Of a DNA stretch of 64,000 nt, positions 11,501 through 24,400 are shown one piece after another. Where the stretch lies: the NCBI GenBank assembly GCA_963971405.1, contig OZ020485.1, positions 29,903,921 through 29,967,920 on the forward strand. The letters run 5' to 3'. The notes beneath the pieces are model-generated. The model was not told where the DNA came from and searched no databases. It was given only the letters and a program-made list of their open reading frames with translations. A program made the position numbers and the translations under genes. The DNA is from Psococerastis gibbosa. Lineage: Eukaryota > Arthropoda > Insecta > Psocodea > Psocidae. Positions within the stretch are counted from its first letter, which is position 1. Every line of letters begins with the position of its first letter.

Positions 11501-13312
11501 CCAGTGGGGCCAATGTGTAGCCAATGGGTTGTTACCCATTTTTTTTCGAGATACGGCCAATTATTAGGGTGCATCCGACCAAGGGCCAGACTGTGAAACC
11601 GGACTTTCAAATTCTTCTGACGGCAAGTTTCGCCATATGCCTCACATACGAAATCGGTTGAAAATTATTGCAGTAAGGTTTCAGACAAATACATACATAC
11701 CGTACATACTAGCACGGGCCCTTGGTGACAATGGTGCCTTAAAAAGTTATTCCTCCGAACTGGTTCGTCGGAAGTTTAATAGGTCCCCATTCGCTTAATT
11801 ACTGGCAATTAGTAGTTCAAAATTAAAATCGTCCCGTTAACTGCTCGACTTAATATTTAAAATCTGCACTTACTAATTCTAAGTTTTTCCTAAATTATGC
11901 TGACATCGAAAATTCGTCATTCATAACCTGCAGTTCAGCAAGACGCAAGCCAAATTATAATGCTGGCGACCGTGGAACGCTCCACATTTGAAATCAATGC
12001 AACGTAATAGCTGGCTTCTTTTTTTTCGAATTTCATTTTTTGTGGGGTATTTTTGGCTCGTCTTATTTGATGGCTATGACAGAGAAGCTATGAATCGTAT
12101 TATTTTTTTACTCCTAGTGACGATTTGGTAGGTAGACCTACCCCATGGTATTTAGCCTCAATTTTAGCATCAATTTAAAGGCCATGATGCTATACCGGTT
12201 TGTATCACTGATGTCGCCGGATTTCAGTTAAATTTTCTACAAGTCCAATGACCTTTCCCAGATGTAAAGCGATTAAGTATAGCGGCCAGCAGACCGCTAT
12301 AATGTTGTATATACGTCATGGGTTGCAAATTACCAGAGAATAAGCCGCGGGCTTCTATTTATGTCAGATGCAATTTCTTCATTAGCAATAATGCGCTGTT
12401 GTTGACACTTCTCTTCAGCGATTTTAAGCATCATGACATATTCTCTGTAGGTAATATTATAAGCTATTAACAAAACACTTCTGTACCTGCAGTAGGTATA
12501 CCTATTCTAATGTTATTTTAGATGTATTGTAAGATGGGCTTAACCACTAGGTACGCTATGATATCAGGAGCAACAACAGTGTAAACCATTGTCAGCATTT
12601 TGTCGCCCTCAACAAACTCCCACCCCCCTCCAACCCTGTAGCCTATAAACCTGTTGCAACGCATTGAAGCACTTCAAACATGAATTGATCTTCGTAACAC
12701 AATTTTTACTACTGGCAATGAAAAGTATTTTTCAATCTAGTTAAAAATATATATCAGATAATATACTGTATGTCATTAGACTACAGAAAAGCCTACTTAT
12801 CTAGCCACATAAAAAATTACACATATTGCTGGACGGCACTAATTTTCACTTTTAATGAATGTGCAACCATACGAACACTTCATCTGTGGGTGTCTAGTAG
12901 GCGTTATGGGCCCAGGGCCAGTGTGTTCATGTACGTTTGCAGTTTCCTAGTGGCAATATGAATGCGTCGCTGTTTCTTCATTTGATGTTTTAAAGTGAGG
13001 GTGTCTGCAATATTGTGTATTTAAAGAGCATCATCCATCATGTCAAGCTCCATAAAATATTTGGTCTGTATTAGGCCTATACTATATTGTAATTAGGCAA
13101 AGTAAACCTATCCATTATATTTGTAAAACAACTAGCTCCTTTTTTTAAATCTAAAAAGGTTGCCTATCGTTTCGCTATTTCCTTTTTTTATATGACATAA
13201 AAAAATTATATTAGCCTTCCGTACTGCATTATATAGCCTACTATATGTAGGCTTGTGTCATCCATCATTCTCGGTAATAAATAAATAATACATAGGTAAT
13301 GCAAGTTATAGA

Positions 13313-13667
13313 ACCGGTACGAGTGAACCCGTACCGATTATGATGTATCCATAATTTTTTTTATTCAAAACCAGAGCTTAGCTTGGGAAAGCAACCGGTT
13401 CGTTGAAGTATTTTTGTGAAAAAAGTTTTAGCTCTTTTTGGAATTTGTGGTAAAATCCCCCAAAATTGAGTTAGCCCAAAATAAAAAAATGGTCCGAAGA
13501 TATCATTTTAGTGAACCTTCATCAAAATTCATCGAGCAGCTTGCTCATAAATCAACGAACAGACAGATCGTAAAAACCACTTTTTTCGGTTCAGAAATCC
13601 ACTGAAATCTCGAAATCGATCGTTTCGGCAATCACAAAGCTGCATAAATAGGAAAGCAAAAATACGA
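13313..13667 (-). repeat. Dispersed repeat R1, minus-oriented copy beside nidogen exon 1
   Basis: Carries R1 landmarks: GAACCGGT with CGAGTGAACCCGTA at one end; then ATTGAGTTAGCCCAAAATAA, CATCGAGCAG, GAACAGACAGA, TCGTAAAAACCACTTTTTT, CTGAAATCTCGAAATCGA, ATCACAAAGCT and ATAAATAGGAAAGC at the other end. The repeat stops about 80 bases before the nidogen start codon. Confidence 0.7.
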
Positions 13668-13728
13668 ATAATCTCTATTTAAAGTTCAACTTTTGTTCAG
13701 GGCTTTTACACTTGAAGATACATCTGCG

Positions 13729-13743
13729 ATGAAGCATCGATAA
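13729..13743 (+). promoter_or_regulatory. Four-codon upstream ORF in the nidogen leader
   Basis: ATG AAG CAT CGA TAA lies in the leader and ends 4 bases before the nidogen ATG at 13748. The nidogen ATG has A at -3, a reasonable initiation context. Such a minimal upstream ORF could lower or condition translation if it is in the mature mRNA. Confidence 0.5.
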
Positions 13744-13747
13744 CAAA

Positions 13748-15460
13748 ATGTGGTGTTCAACCTTATTCGTGTGCGCTGTATTTGTGTGGGCGCCTTCAAT
13801 TGCCCTGCAAAGAGGATACCTTTACCCTCACGGAAGAGGAGTGCCCGACAAGATTTTACCCCCTCAAGATGATGTCTCTAGTGCAGAGCTTTTCCTAACT
13901 ACCCCAATAGTATTCTACAATGAGGTCTACCAGTCAATTTTTGTGAGTAGTCTGTTAAATTTTAATATTGTTAGACTAGCTAACTGTACTACTATAAAAA
14001 ATATTAGAGGTACCTTTTCAAATAAATACTAGGCCTAGTACTTTTATACATTTTGATACATGATATGAATGTTGTGACCAACCGGTAATATTGACGGCCA
14101 CAAATCATGTATGAAAATGTTTGGAAAATATGTACCTACAATGAATATTTCCGGTAGCATTCGACTTTGTACGACTTTTGTCCCGGGGGTCCAATTTGCT
14201 TTTAAGGAAGATCGATCTTGATTCTTGTGTCATGTTTGCACTTCAGACAAAAAACAGTATGCTACGCTGTGTAGCCAGTGCCAGTTCCTACGATGTCAGC
14301 ATGATTAAATGTTGTTTGCAGGTAAATTCCAATGGGCTACTTTCGTTCCTAAATGAATTCCCACGGTTCTACAGTCTTCAGTTCCCATTGGATTACCCGA
14401 TCATTGCTCCTCTCTACTCCAATGTCGATGTGAGAGCGAGTGGCGCTGTTTACTACAGAGAGACACAAGATGAAGTGGTTCTAGACAAGGCAACAAGGAC
14501 CATTAGAAATTCCTTTACCTGGGCAAAGGACTTCGAAGCTAAAATTGTTTTAATTGTCACGTGGGAGGATGTTGGCTACCATAGGCAGGGAGCCGATAAG
14601 GTATGTGTTATGTTCGATCGAGCAGGCTTACCATTTTCAAGAGACTTAGCAAGCTAATGCTTTGTTTTCCGCCTGCCTAGTTAGATTAGTTGTGTTGTGG
14701 ATCTGTGTGGCTTGGCAAACTGGATGACTAATTAGCATTTCCCCATGTTTCATGCTGGATAACCTCAGATAACATTAATAAACAATAAATTAATTAATGT
14801 TTTATTAAGTTTAATAAAAACCCAGAATTATTTTGGGTGCCGGATTGGCACTGGAAGTTTATTCTTGTAATACAGTAAATGCGGGTTAAATTAAATTCTT
14901 TAATTTTGGTTACTTTGACAGCAGAGTAGGCTTATCTGGGTTCGATTCCAATTTGGAATTGTGAGCTACAAAATAACCTAAGGAAGAATAAGAAATAGTA
15001 GTATGCATTCTGCGGAGAGTTCTGACTTGTTTATTAACTTTTCTTAAAGGTCAACACTTTTCAAGTGGTTGTCAGCTCAGACGGGTCAGACTCATACGCT
15101 GAATTTCTATACCCTGACCATGGTATTCAATGGATTCAAGGAATCGGACAGAACTCAGGTCTTCCTGAAGCGCTGGCACAGGCTGGATTCATTTCCGGGG
15201 ATGGTCGGTTCTTCACATTGAAGGGCTCGGGAACGGACCAAGTTCGTAATCTCAATGAGTAAGGCTTATTTTAACGGGTGCGCTTCTAAGAGAATAAGAA
15301 AATGTTTTGCAATGTCAAAATAACAAAAGTTTAGTAATATGCATATTTTTCTTTAATTGCAGGTGGTCTAACTCTGATAACCCGGGTCAGTGGCTGTTCC
15401 ACATAGGAAAAGTGGGGAGTGAGGGCAATATCGAAGAGCCCGATTCTGTTCGCGAAGATG
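13748..15460 (+). other. Nidogen exons 1-4: signal peptide and NIDO domain
   Basis: Exons 13748-13942, 14322-14600, 15050-15258 and 15363-15460. The protein begins MWCSTLFVCAVFVWAPSIA, a hydrophobic signal peptide with likely cleavage after Ala19, then LQRGYLYPHG, which corresponds to the mature N-terminus of nidogens. The NIDO domain is recognisable from VNSNGLLSF, APLYSNVDVR, GAVYYRET, IVLIVTWEDVGYH, NTFQVVVSSDGSDSYAEFLY and GQWLFHIGKVG, in the order seen in known nidogens. Confidence 0.92.
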
Positions 15461-18400
15461 GTAAGATAAAAACACAGAGCAGGAATGAATAATAGGACTT
15501 ACAGCAAATTCGTCAGAAATCTATTGGTAGGCTACGTGGCGTATCAAAATAAAGCTGGTTTACAATACGGGCCCTCTACTTCTAGGTTTTTCGTAGCCTT
15601 CGCCAGTATTAACATATTGATTCTGTTGCAGATGACAATGCTGAGACATTCTGCCATGCAGGCATTCGATTTTGTCACAGCAAAGCCGCGTGCCTAGATT
15701 TTGACACAGGCTACTGTTGCATTTGCCAGGGTGGTTTCTTTGGAAATGGCAAGAACTGCTTGAGTGAAGGTAAGGAGAGCAGAGCAATTACAATACTACA
15801 GTATATTACAAGTGGTCAAAACAATTTACAGTCAGTTTTGGGTGTCATGAAATTGAGGGGAAAAAATGGAAAAGTACAGCTCTCTAGTTCCAAATCTCAC
15901 GCTGAATCTCCTTAAATAAAGGGTTTAGGATGTCGTATTACAGTTGGCTTATTGGAAAACTAACTCAACCTCATATTATGTAACTGTAGCCTACCTAAAT
16001 ATTTGGGAACTCCCGCCTCATTTCAAAATATACAATACAATGTCTTACCGGCAACTGTATTGCATTTGCATCTCATAAGGAAATCAGAAAATAATAAAAA
16101 AAAAACGGTATGAGTGAACCCGTGTACATGCTTTCCTATTTATCAATTAGGATAGGTACTGTAGTAGTTCTATGGTATATATGAGCAGGCTGTTTACAAA
16201 CATGGCCAACTCCAAGTTGTAGAATTTTTCAGGAGAGCGGATTTACTGTAGAAAATTGGATTAAGTTTATGGCTAATCCTAGACTTCTCAGGGCTTCTGT
16301 GCGCAATCTGGCTGCTTTTGTTACTATATTTTACAACGTGCAGGTGGACATTAAAATTTTCTGCAAGGTCGGATCAAAACCCCATTTTTTGAAAAAAAAT
16401 CGTTTTAACCGTTTTTGGGGAAAAAATTTTTATCCATTTTTTTTTAGTTTTTGGAAGGTAAACCCCGCAAAATTGAGTTAGCCCAAAATAAATAAAATTG
16501 TCCTGAAATACGATTTTTGTGAAATCATCGAAATCCAGGGAGCAGTTTGCCCACAAATCGGCAAACAGACAGAACGACCGACAGACCGACATTTCGTAAA
16601 AAACACTTTTTTGGGTTCTTGGTACCTAAAAACATTTAAATCCGTTGAAATCTCGGAATCGAAAATTTCGAACATTACAAAGCTTTCCTTATACTAACCT
16701 AAAAATAACGTATAAATTGGAAAGCTATTAAGCATAAGCAAACACAATAATGCTTGATAATGTTAAAGTTATGTACTAACTTGCTAATTATCAACAGATG
16801 TCCCTGTCAGGGTAAATGGAAAAATATCTGGACTAGTTAATGGAGAGGAGCTCCGGGACTTAGACCTGCAAGCATACGTAGTTACAGTTGATGGAAGATC
16901 ATACACAGCCATTTCTGTCGTGCCTGGTACCATTGGATACGATATGCAGAGTGTCAACGTTCTGGGAACAACCATTGGATGGCTCTTTGCAAAGCCTGTT
17001 AAAGGGGCTGTCAATGGCTACCAACTCACAGGTAGGTCGGGCTTACGATACGCCAAATCAGATCCAAATATTGTAGTAGTGACGTCAGTTCCACATTTTC
17101 AAATTTAAAAACATGGCGAGCTGATTTTAGCTTTCTTCCTGAGATATTTAACTTGCTGGGGTGCAAAACATGTCACTAAACTTATCAGCCTCCAGTATTT
17201 TATCAGTCGCTACTTTTTTTACAACAAAAAAGTAACTTGTTTCAATTTATGAATAATTATTAATTATTATGTATTGTAGAACTTTTCTGTTTTTAATCCG
17301 AAGTGTGCTACCTCAATAAAATACAATAATGTGCAATACTGAAATGAAAGCGTCCTCATATTAGGCGAGCTTTAGTCTACCAGCTAACCTAAAATAGTAC
17401 ACCTAGGCTAAAAGAAAAACAACTAGTCTTAATTACTATCTGCTGTATTTTCAGGTGGCGTTTTTAATCAAACTGTGACTGTGACCTTCCCTCAGACAGG
17501 GAATCGTCTGACGCTGAAGCAGCATTTTACTGGCCTCGATGTTTTCCAGCAGCTAACAATGACAGGAGAGATCCAAGGAACCATACCCAACATCCCTACC
17601 GGCAGCAAAATAGTAATCAAGGACTATGATGAACAATACACAAGAGCAAGCCTAGGTAGATATAAATCCAATTTTCAATTTCCCATATGTTTGACAGTTC
17701 AATTTATTAGTGTAGAAAGCAGCCATTGTGTAAGCGACGAGTAGTGCCACGAATTTTTTAGATAAGTTATGACTTTTAAAACAAGTTAAGAACGAAATTA
17801 TTGGACGCTGTCAATGCAACATTTTCTCATTTTTTGGAGTTTGATGTAGTTTAATGCAAGAGAACCTCGTCGTCATTTCGTAGTATTCTTCAATGTAATA
17901 AAATAACCTACCCAACGTCTCAACTGGCTATATGATCCAATTGCTACATGTCTTTTGATTGCAGGCCGATTCATAGCGACTTCTTCGCAGTCATTTCAAC
18001 TTGAAGGCACCAACATTGACAGCATATACACAGTTGAACAGACAATAGAGTTCGAGGAATGCGCGGGCACAGTCGCGGCAGCCAGCACCATGCGGCTCAA
18101 AGTGAACCGGATATTCATCGGGTACGAGCAAGGAGAAGCCATCATACGATACGCCATGACCAACAGAGTCACACCGCTCGGTGTCGACGAGGACCCTTGC
18201 AAAGATGGCCCTGCCAAATGTGGTCACTACAGCACGTGTGTCGTTGAGGGTGACAGCCACAAATGCGTCTGCCACCCAGGGTGAGTAAGTTTTATTTCCC
18301 CTTATACTAAAGATTGGTACTCAACTTTGAGGTCACTTATTGGAAGCATTTGATCCCAAAACAACACTGCGCCTGTCGAAAAGCATGAATAATGTGCAAC

Positions 18401-21400
18401 ACAACGCATTGTTTGACCTGTACCGTCTCATGATCTTTGACGGGCTGTTTTCGCCCCCTTTTTTACCTTGATACCCATGCTTATCCTACATGAAAGGCTC
18501 TCATTTGAGGAACCTCAAAGAGTATTTCGTGATGGTGGATGTCGGTAAAATCAGTTTAAGTGAAATGAAATCATACTATTGTGGGTATTTTTTTTTAGAG
18601 AGGTTAATCGCATGCAAACAATTTAATGAATATACCCCATGGACGTGTTCAGCAGTCGCCTCGCTCACTTAATAACTTAGTATTGAGTTACGACACGTCT
18701 CCCATCCCATGGTACAAGCACAAGTACAAGCAACTTGCCAATTGCATTGCAATAAAGTCGGTATTCATTCATAAAAAAAAGTATGCTCTTAGTAATAAAT
18801 GATGTTTTTGGGGCACGCTGCCAAATAATGGCAAAACCAAATGGAAAATAAATTTTAGTCTTTTGGCCTCATGATAGGTACGGTATGTGGAAATCAGACG
18901 ATTAAGGTTTTAACTATGATGCAATAGTAATGTAATTAAAGGGAATGGAATGCCATTAAAAAGAACGGAGTAACAACTTACTGACTCACCGGACCTGACC
19001 CACTCATGACCTTAAGATTTATGCAAGTGCAACTAAGTTTATTTACAAATTATTTTTTAGATACGAAATGGTTCACAGCGATGGCGAAGAGGTACAATCT
19101 TGCACGGATATTGACGAGTGTGCTATTGGCATTCACAGTTGCGACGAGGAAGCAGTTTGCCTAAACAATCAGGGTTCATATTACTGCCAGTGCAATCCTG
19201 GCTTCACAAATGAGGGAGGCCGGTGTACCAGTAAGTTTTGTTATATTAAGGATAAACTATTGTCCCTGGGACAATGACAGATAATCATGATCAACGAGTT
19301 AGTTAACAATCAAAGGACAAAGACAGGGATAGGCTTAGTTAGGAACAGAACAGGGACCTCTGCCAATGTCTAGGTCTCTGCTTAATTGATTACAGTATTT
19401 GACCAGTCCACAGAAGTATTGCATGATGATTTAGCAGAAATAATTACAAAGAATATTGGCTACCTACCTAGTTTTGTTAGCGCTCAGTTCGGAGTACAGC
19501 GTTAAGTAACAGTAAAATAGCAAATATGATGTTTTTGAACGGTCATATACTTATTTTATAAACTGGGAATATTGAAGGAAAAAGTAGAAGATTCTTGGCA
19601 GTTTGGTATTATTTCATAGCAAACGGTCATTCGATAGGGCACAAGTCTAAAGGCAAAGGACTCACCTGCAATCCATGCATTTGGTTATTAATTGTTCTAT
19701 TTTTTTTATTTTTTTCAATTTGAGTTCTCAAATTGTCATTACAATCAGAAATTAATTCCCGGCTAAAGGTCCAATATATGCAGTTGTCAGCAGTTCTTAT
19801 TTAAAAATTAACTGAAGATAAATGATTTCAGAGGAGCTAACATGCGACGATATCCGGTGTGATCCAAACGCTGATTGTGTTCAGCGCTCACGCAATGCTC
19901 CTAGATGTATTTGTAGGCCCGCCTACCGAGGTAACGGAACCCATTGCGCTCCAGAACAGGACTCAGGGAATAATCATCCTGAACCGGACTATGACCAGCC
20001 ATCTCAGCCAGAGCCCCCTATGCCAGGTACCTACATAGATAAAATAAAATCCCCGTCATTATTGTATGTTGTAGGGAACAATAGACGCAAGAAGGAAATT
20101 ACAATAAAAACATGACGCAGTTGAATTAGTGACCAGTAAAACGGACCTTAGAAATTAATGGCGGCTTCCACCAAGTGCTGGTAAACCTATGGCAACTGGG
20201 ATCCGAAAGATATTGCACTCTACTTTGGCTTGGTTTATTTAAATCTTTATTTGTCAATTTTGAACATTAAATTCACTTAAGTTAAAGAGGCAACCTCTTT
20301 AGGACATTAAAAACATGAAAATAGAGAATCAATAAACCTATGATTTATGTCCGCCTTGTCCAGGCTTGACCTGATGCCCTAAAATGCTCATTATTTCTTT
20401 CTCTATTTTCGGATATAATTATTATGTACCGTATTATGTTTTATTTCTTTTCCAATGGCGAAAAACTAGTATCCGTTGCGGTCAGTTTACCTGGCCGGCT
20501 GGATCGTCATCCGAAGCTCAGTCCCTCAACAATTCCGAGGTAGTTTCATCGTATGTTGGTACTCGACATAGCGGTAATACAGTCAAAAGCAAGCTATTTA
20601 GATACTGCGCCTGTTGAATCGTCAATTGCCGCTATTTTCTTTTTGTTGGAACCCTACAATGTGGAATCGCTTCCTTTGCCATTTCTCCCATTTCGGGGCC
20701 GCCAGATGTCTCCCTATGTTTCACCGCTATCGGCAATACTTAGCTTATGGTCTGGCGCCATAAATTCTATTTTATTATTGTTAAGGTTTGCAGACACTAC
20801 AGAGCCGCCCTTAATAAACTTTGACTGCTAGTCCCTTACCTGAGGGTTCGCCTGCTACGCAATTAAAGCGCCGTTGGACCTACGAGTAGCTAACGGGGTT
20901 TATTCAATAAACATAGAACATTTATTTCGATGTTTCTCTTTGTGAGCTCGCTCGACGAGCAAGCTTATCATTAGTTGGGCACCGTGTGGTCGCAATTCAC
21001 TATTTCCCCATGTCTATATGAAGTACTATTGAGTTGACCTCCTAGCCTTTTCAATTGAAAATATTTCTCAACCTTAGCATTTCAATGACAACAATTACAA
21101 TTCTCAGGTCTGCCGTCAGTGATACCTGCGACATGCGCTTCAGTGTTCTGCTCTTGTCCTCCTAATTACGATATCGACGAGAGCGACACAAGATGCAAGC
21201 TACGCACCCCAACTGACGACCAAGATGAGAGAGCTTTGGCAGAAGATGGTAGGTCAACTCTTCCCCCTGTTAATTATTCAGATTTTTTATGGTTCGACCT
21301 GTAGACGTCTGCAGGAAAGCTAGCCACTTTTAGTTGAGGACATACAGCATATATATTTCCTAACCGTGATACTGGTTAACTCATTTTGCATCACAGCATG

Positions 21401-24400
21401 TAGACTTCTAGAATAGGTAAGTCATTTACATATCTTATATATATCCTATACAATATATTTCCTATACTTACATTGCAGATCCACGTATAAAATAAATAAA
21501 CGCCCTGCGGGCGTACTATGCCTTTTTTATGTACTTGTAACTTATGCATGGGGATAAAAATGTAAACAAAACAATTTTGAATAGGGTAGCACTTTCCATG
21601 CTAGAATTATCTTGTTTAATATATAAAATATAATCGGCATAGTAGGCCCGCTGATTCACATAAAGTTTAATGCAGTCTTTTGGTATAGCCTAGTGTAATA
21701 AATTGTTTGTGTGGCTCTGTGCTTCTATTTTATATTAATAAAAATAGGTTCAAGGCAGAGAAAGGAAGATATGGAAAAATGGACGGAAACGGGAATCGAA
21801 CCCGTGTCTTCACCTTATTGGGGTGGTATGGTGACCACTGCGCCAAATACAACGTCTCCACATCTTCCCATGCTTAAATGAATGCTCTAATGACAGATGA
21901 AGGGTGTTATCCCTTAAACTCACCCTGGAGACACTTACAGCAGGATATCTTTCAGATGAAAACTATGGCGATGATGTTCAACTTCCAGAACCAATATGCT
22001 ACAATATGGTCACATGTTCTTGTCCTACTGGTTATTCTTTCAATATAAAAACGAATAGATGTGTCGTGAATTCTACAGAGCCTCTGCGCACAAAAGGACC
22101 CTCGGGACAATCAAGTATGACCTAACATATTTGGTTATGGGATTAACTTAAGTTCGTAAATACCAGTATCTGCGCAATAAAATTCTACCATGTTCTAATT
22201 TAGTCCTCACCCTGTTAATTTTAATTTTTCCCCGCAATTGTATTTTGTTGAGTGGTAAAATGTGGTAAGGTGCATCTATCAAAATAATATACTAATAATA
22301 ATACTAAATATACCGTAGATAAGCTAGACTAGCTTGGGCCGATCCAATTTCAATTTATTTTTTAGGAAGTTGCGTCCTCGAAGGTTTGAGATGTAGCCCC
22401 GACGCATCTTGTGTTATTTACGTCAGAAGTAAAACCCCAGCTTGCGAATGTAAACCTGGCTACAGAGGGGACGGTCAACAGTGTTATCCAGATTATGCTG
22501 ATCATCAAGGTAGGCAAAAGTTGTCTGCTTTCAGCATTTCTGCTTTAAGCAACCCTGTCAGCCTGGCGGGGGGAGTGAGTCTGTTTGTTAACTTGAGGCA
22601 CCCTAAGGGCAGACTTTCATCTCGGGGAAAGGGGAGTTGACTGACAGGGTGGACCTCCTGATTATAGTGGATTCTGAACCACTTGGGGAACATGGTAAAG
22701 TCACATGATTAAATCGGAGGTGACCAGGACTCGCCACGCACGTAGACTGACTGGTATATAGTCTCAGTGCGTTATCATGTCCCACCATGTTCCCCTGCCA
22801 AAGCTGTGCACACTATCAAGTTTGCCGCAGTTTGAAACATGCTCTGCTCTAATGGATTCAACATGGTCAGGCCGTCGGCGAAGGCCGTAGGCAAAAGTTC
22901 CAGGCATCTATTTTCCCCTTTTTCAAACCCTATAACAGATAATTAGCATTTCTTACGCGGCTTAAATTTTACTTCTAAATATTGATACACAATTATATTG
23001 TATAAATATTGAATATATACTTGACAATTTTTGAAACCCGATTTTAATACATTGTAGATTTATTTTATAACACTTAAAATTATTAGAGTCACGTGTTGAT
23101 GTTGTGATTCACGTGAATAGTAAAATAGTGTGTGCAGTATATTGTTCAAGTTTCGGCCATGATATTGTAGACCAATAGACCTGCTGCCCTCTGGTTTCAC
23201 AAACCATCAACCATGAGCCGCCACTGCCTAAATTAGTTTTTGCTTTCCAATTTATACGTGGTATAAGGAAAGCTTTGTGATGGTCGAAATTTTCGATTCC
23301 GAGATTTCAACGGATTTACACGTTTTGAGGTCCCAGGAACCCAAAAGTGGTTTTTACAAAATGTCTGTCTGTCGGTCTGTCTGTTCATCGATTTCCGGGC
23401 AAACTACTCGGTCGATTTTAATGAAATTCGGCATGTAGATTCAAAAAATCATACCTCGGGACCATTTATTTTTATTTTGGGCTAACTCAATTTTGGGGGG
23501 GGGGGGGGGTTTATTCTCAAAAAACTAAAAAAAAACGTCTAAAAAATTATTTCTCAAAAACGGCTCCAACGATTTCTTTGATTTCTCTGATATTTTAGTC
23601 GTTATTAATGTTGACAAAATGCCCTTTGATATTTTGCTTCTGGGGGTAAAAAAATAAAAATAACATAATTTTAATGAAAAATGACGAAAAAATAATTTTT
23701 CTGCGAAACCTTTCTATCGATGATTTCTACCTTCAGGCATGGTGTAGGTGTTAAATTGAGTAACAAAACCGGACAGGTTGCTTTCCCAAACAACTATTTT
23801 TTTTTTTTTTTGCAAAAAAATTTTTTTTGAAAAAATGATAGAAAATTCACGCTCAAATGCATTGCGTGCCCTGCCATTATTGATGTGTGGTAATGTGTTG
23901 ATCTGACCTACATAGAATTTATCTCCAGTGACGTCATATGGACACCCCCCGCCCCCCCCCCCCCCCCCCCCATTACATTAGTAGTTAGACATTAGTAGAA
24001 AGAAAAGTTAATTTTTACATTTTGGATCTTTCACCGGCTACCACAGACTGTCACTTTTTATGGAAATCAAATTGTATAACACTGTTGCCAGTCAGTTCTA
24101 GTGGCGGCCTCATACAAAATGTAGAGAAACTGTTATATTTCTCTATCGATATTTCCTTTGAAATTAAATCTTTTATTCCAATATAGGTTTTCTCCTGCGA
24201 TTGTCTCCTAAGATTCATAATTTCAAAGTAACATTGATTAGGCATGTATTTTCAGATGAATGCACTTCCGGGTCAGACTGTGTAGGAGACGCAGACTGCA
24301 TTCAAGAACCAACCAACAGGACTTATATTTGTTCATGTCATCCGGGTTTTGTCAAGAACCCTGTCACCAAAACTTGTCATCGGGAAGCAGAAGGTAGTCT

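Larger units (their letters stand above)
8933..13312. other. Intergenic interval between the DHHC and nidogen genes
   Basis: AT-rich DNA in which I find no coding exon. It holds one reversed SINE copy (11391-11500) and a candidate noncoding first exon near 10,900, both listed separately. AATAAA at about 10,221 is one possible poly(A) signal for the DHHC transcript but is far from its stop. The remaining frames are short and featureless. Confidence 0.5.
15632..18280 (+). other. Nidogen exons 5-8: first EGF and G2 beta-barrel
   Basis: Exons 15632-15769 (EGF-like, six cysteines, CCICQGGFFGNGKNC), 16798-17031, 17455-17655 and 17965-18280. The last three encode the G2F beta-barrel, which binds collagen IV and perlecan in characterised nidogens: VNGKISGLVNG, VDGRSYTAIS, IGYDMQSVN, GWLFAKPVKGAVNGYQLTGG, LTLKQHFTGLD, IEFEECAG and IIRYAMTNRV. 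The tail of exon 8 starts the next EGF (DPCKDGPAKCGHYSTC). Confidence 0.92.
19061..22509 (+). other. Nidogen exons 9-13: cbEGF, linker and two four-cysteine modules
   Basis: Exons 19061-19230, 19832-20026, 21108-21248, 21956-22114 and 22366-22509. Exon 9 holds a calcium-binding-type EGF (DIDEC...NNQGSYYCQC). Exon 10 holds an EGF and an acidic, proline-rich linker. Exons 11 and 12 each encode a short module with only four cysteines (PATCASVFCSCPPNYDIDES then C; PICYNMVTCSCPTGYSFNI then C) followed by an acidic or polar linker. Exon 13 is a normal EGF (RCSPDASC, ACECKPGYRGDGQQC). Exons 10 to 13 all start and end in phase 1. Confidence 0.88.

Noticed and set aside
15485-15787. Frames on both strands around nidogen exon 5
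   Set aside because: They cross splice sites; the exon 15632-15769 in the nidogen frame accounts for the coding signal.
21782-21850. Functional tRNA-Ile (AAT) gene
   Set aside because: The acceptor stem does not pair and the base before the anticodon is C; kept only as a tRNA-derived relic.
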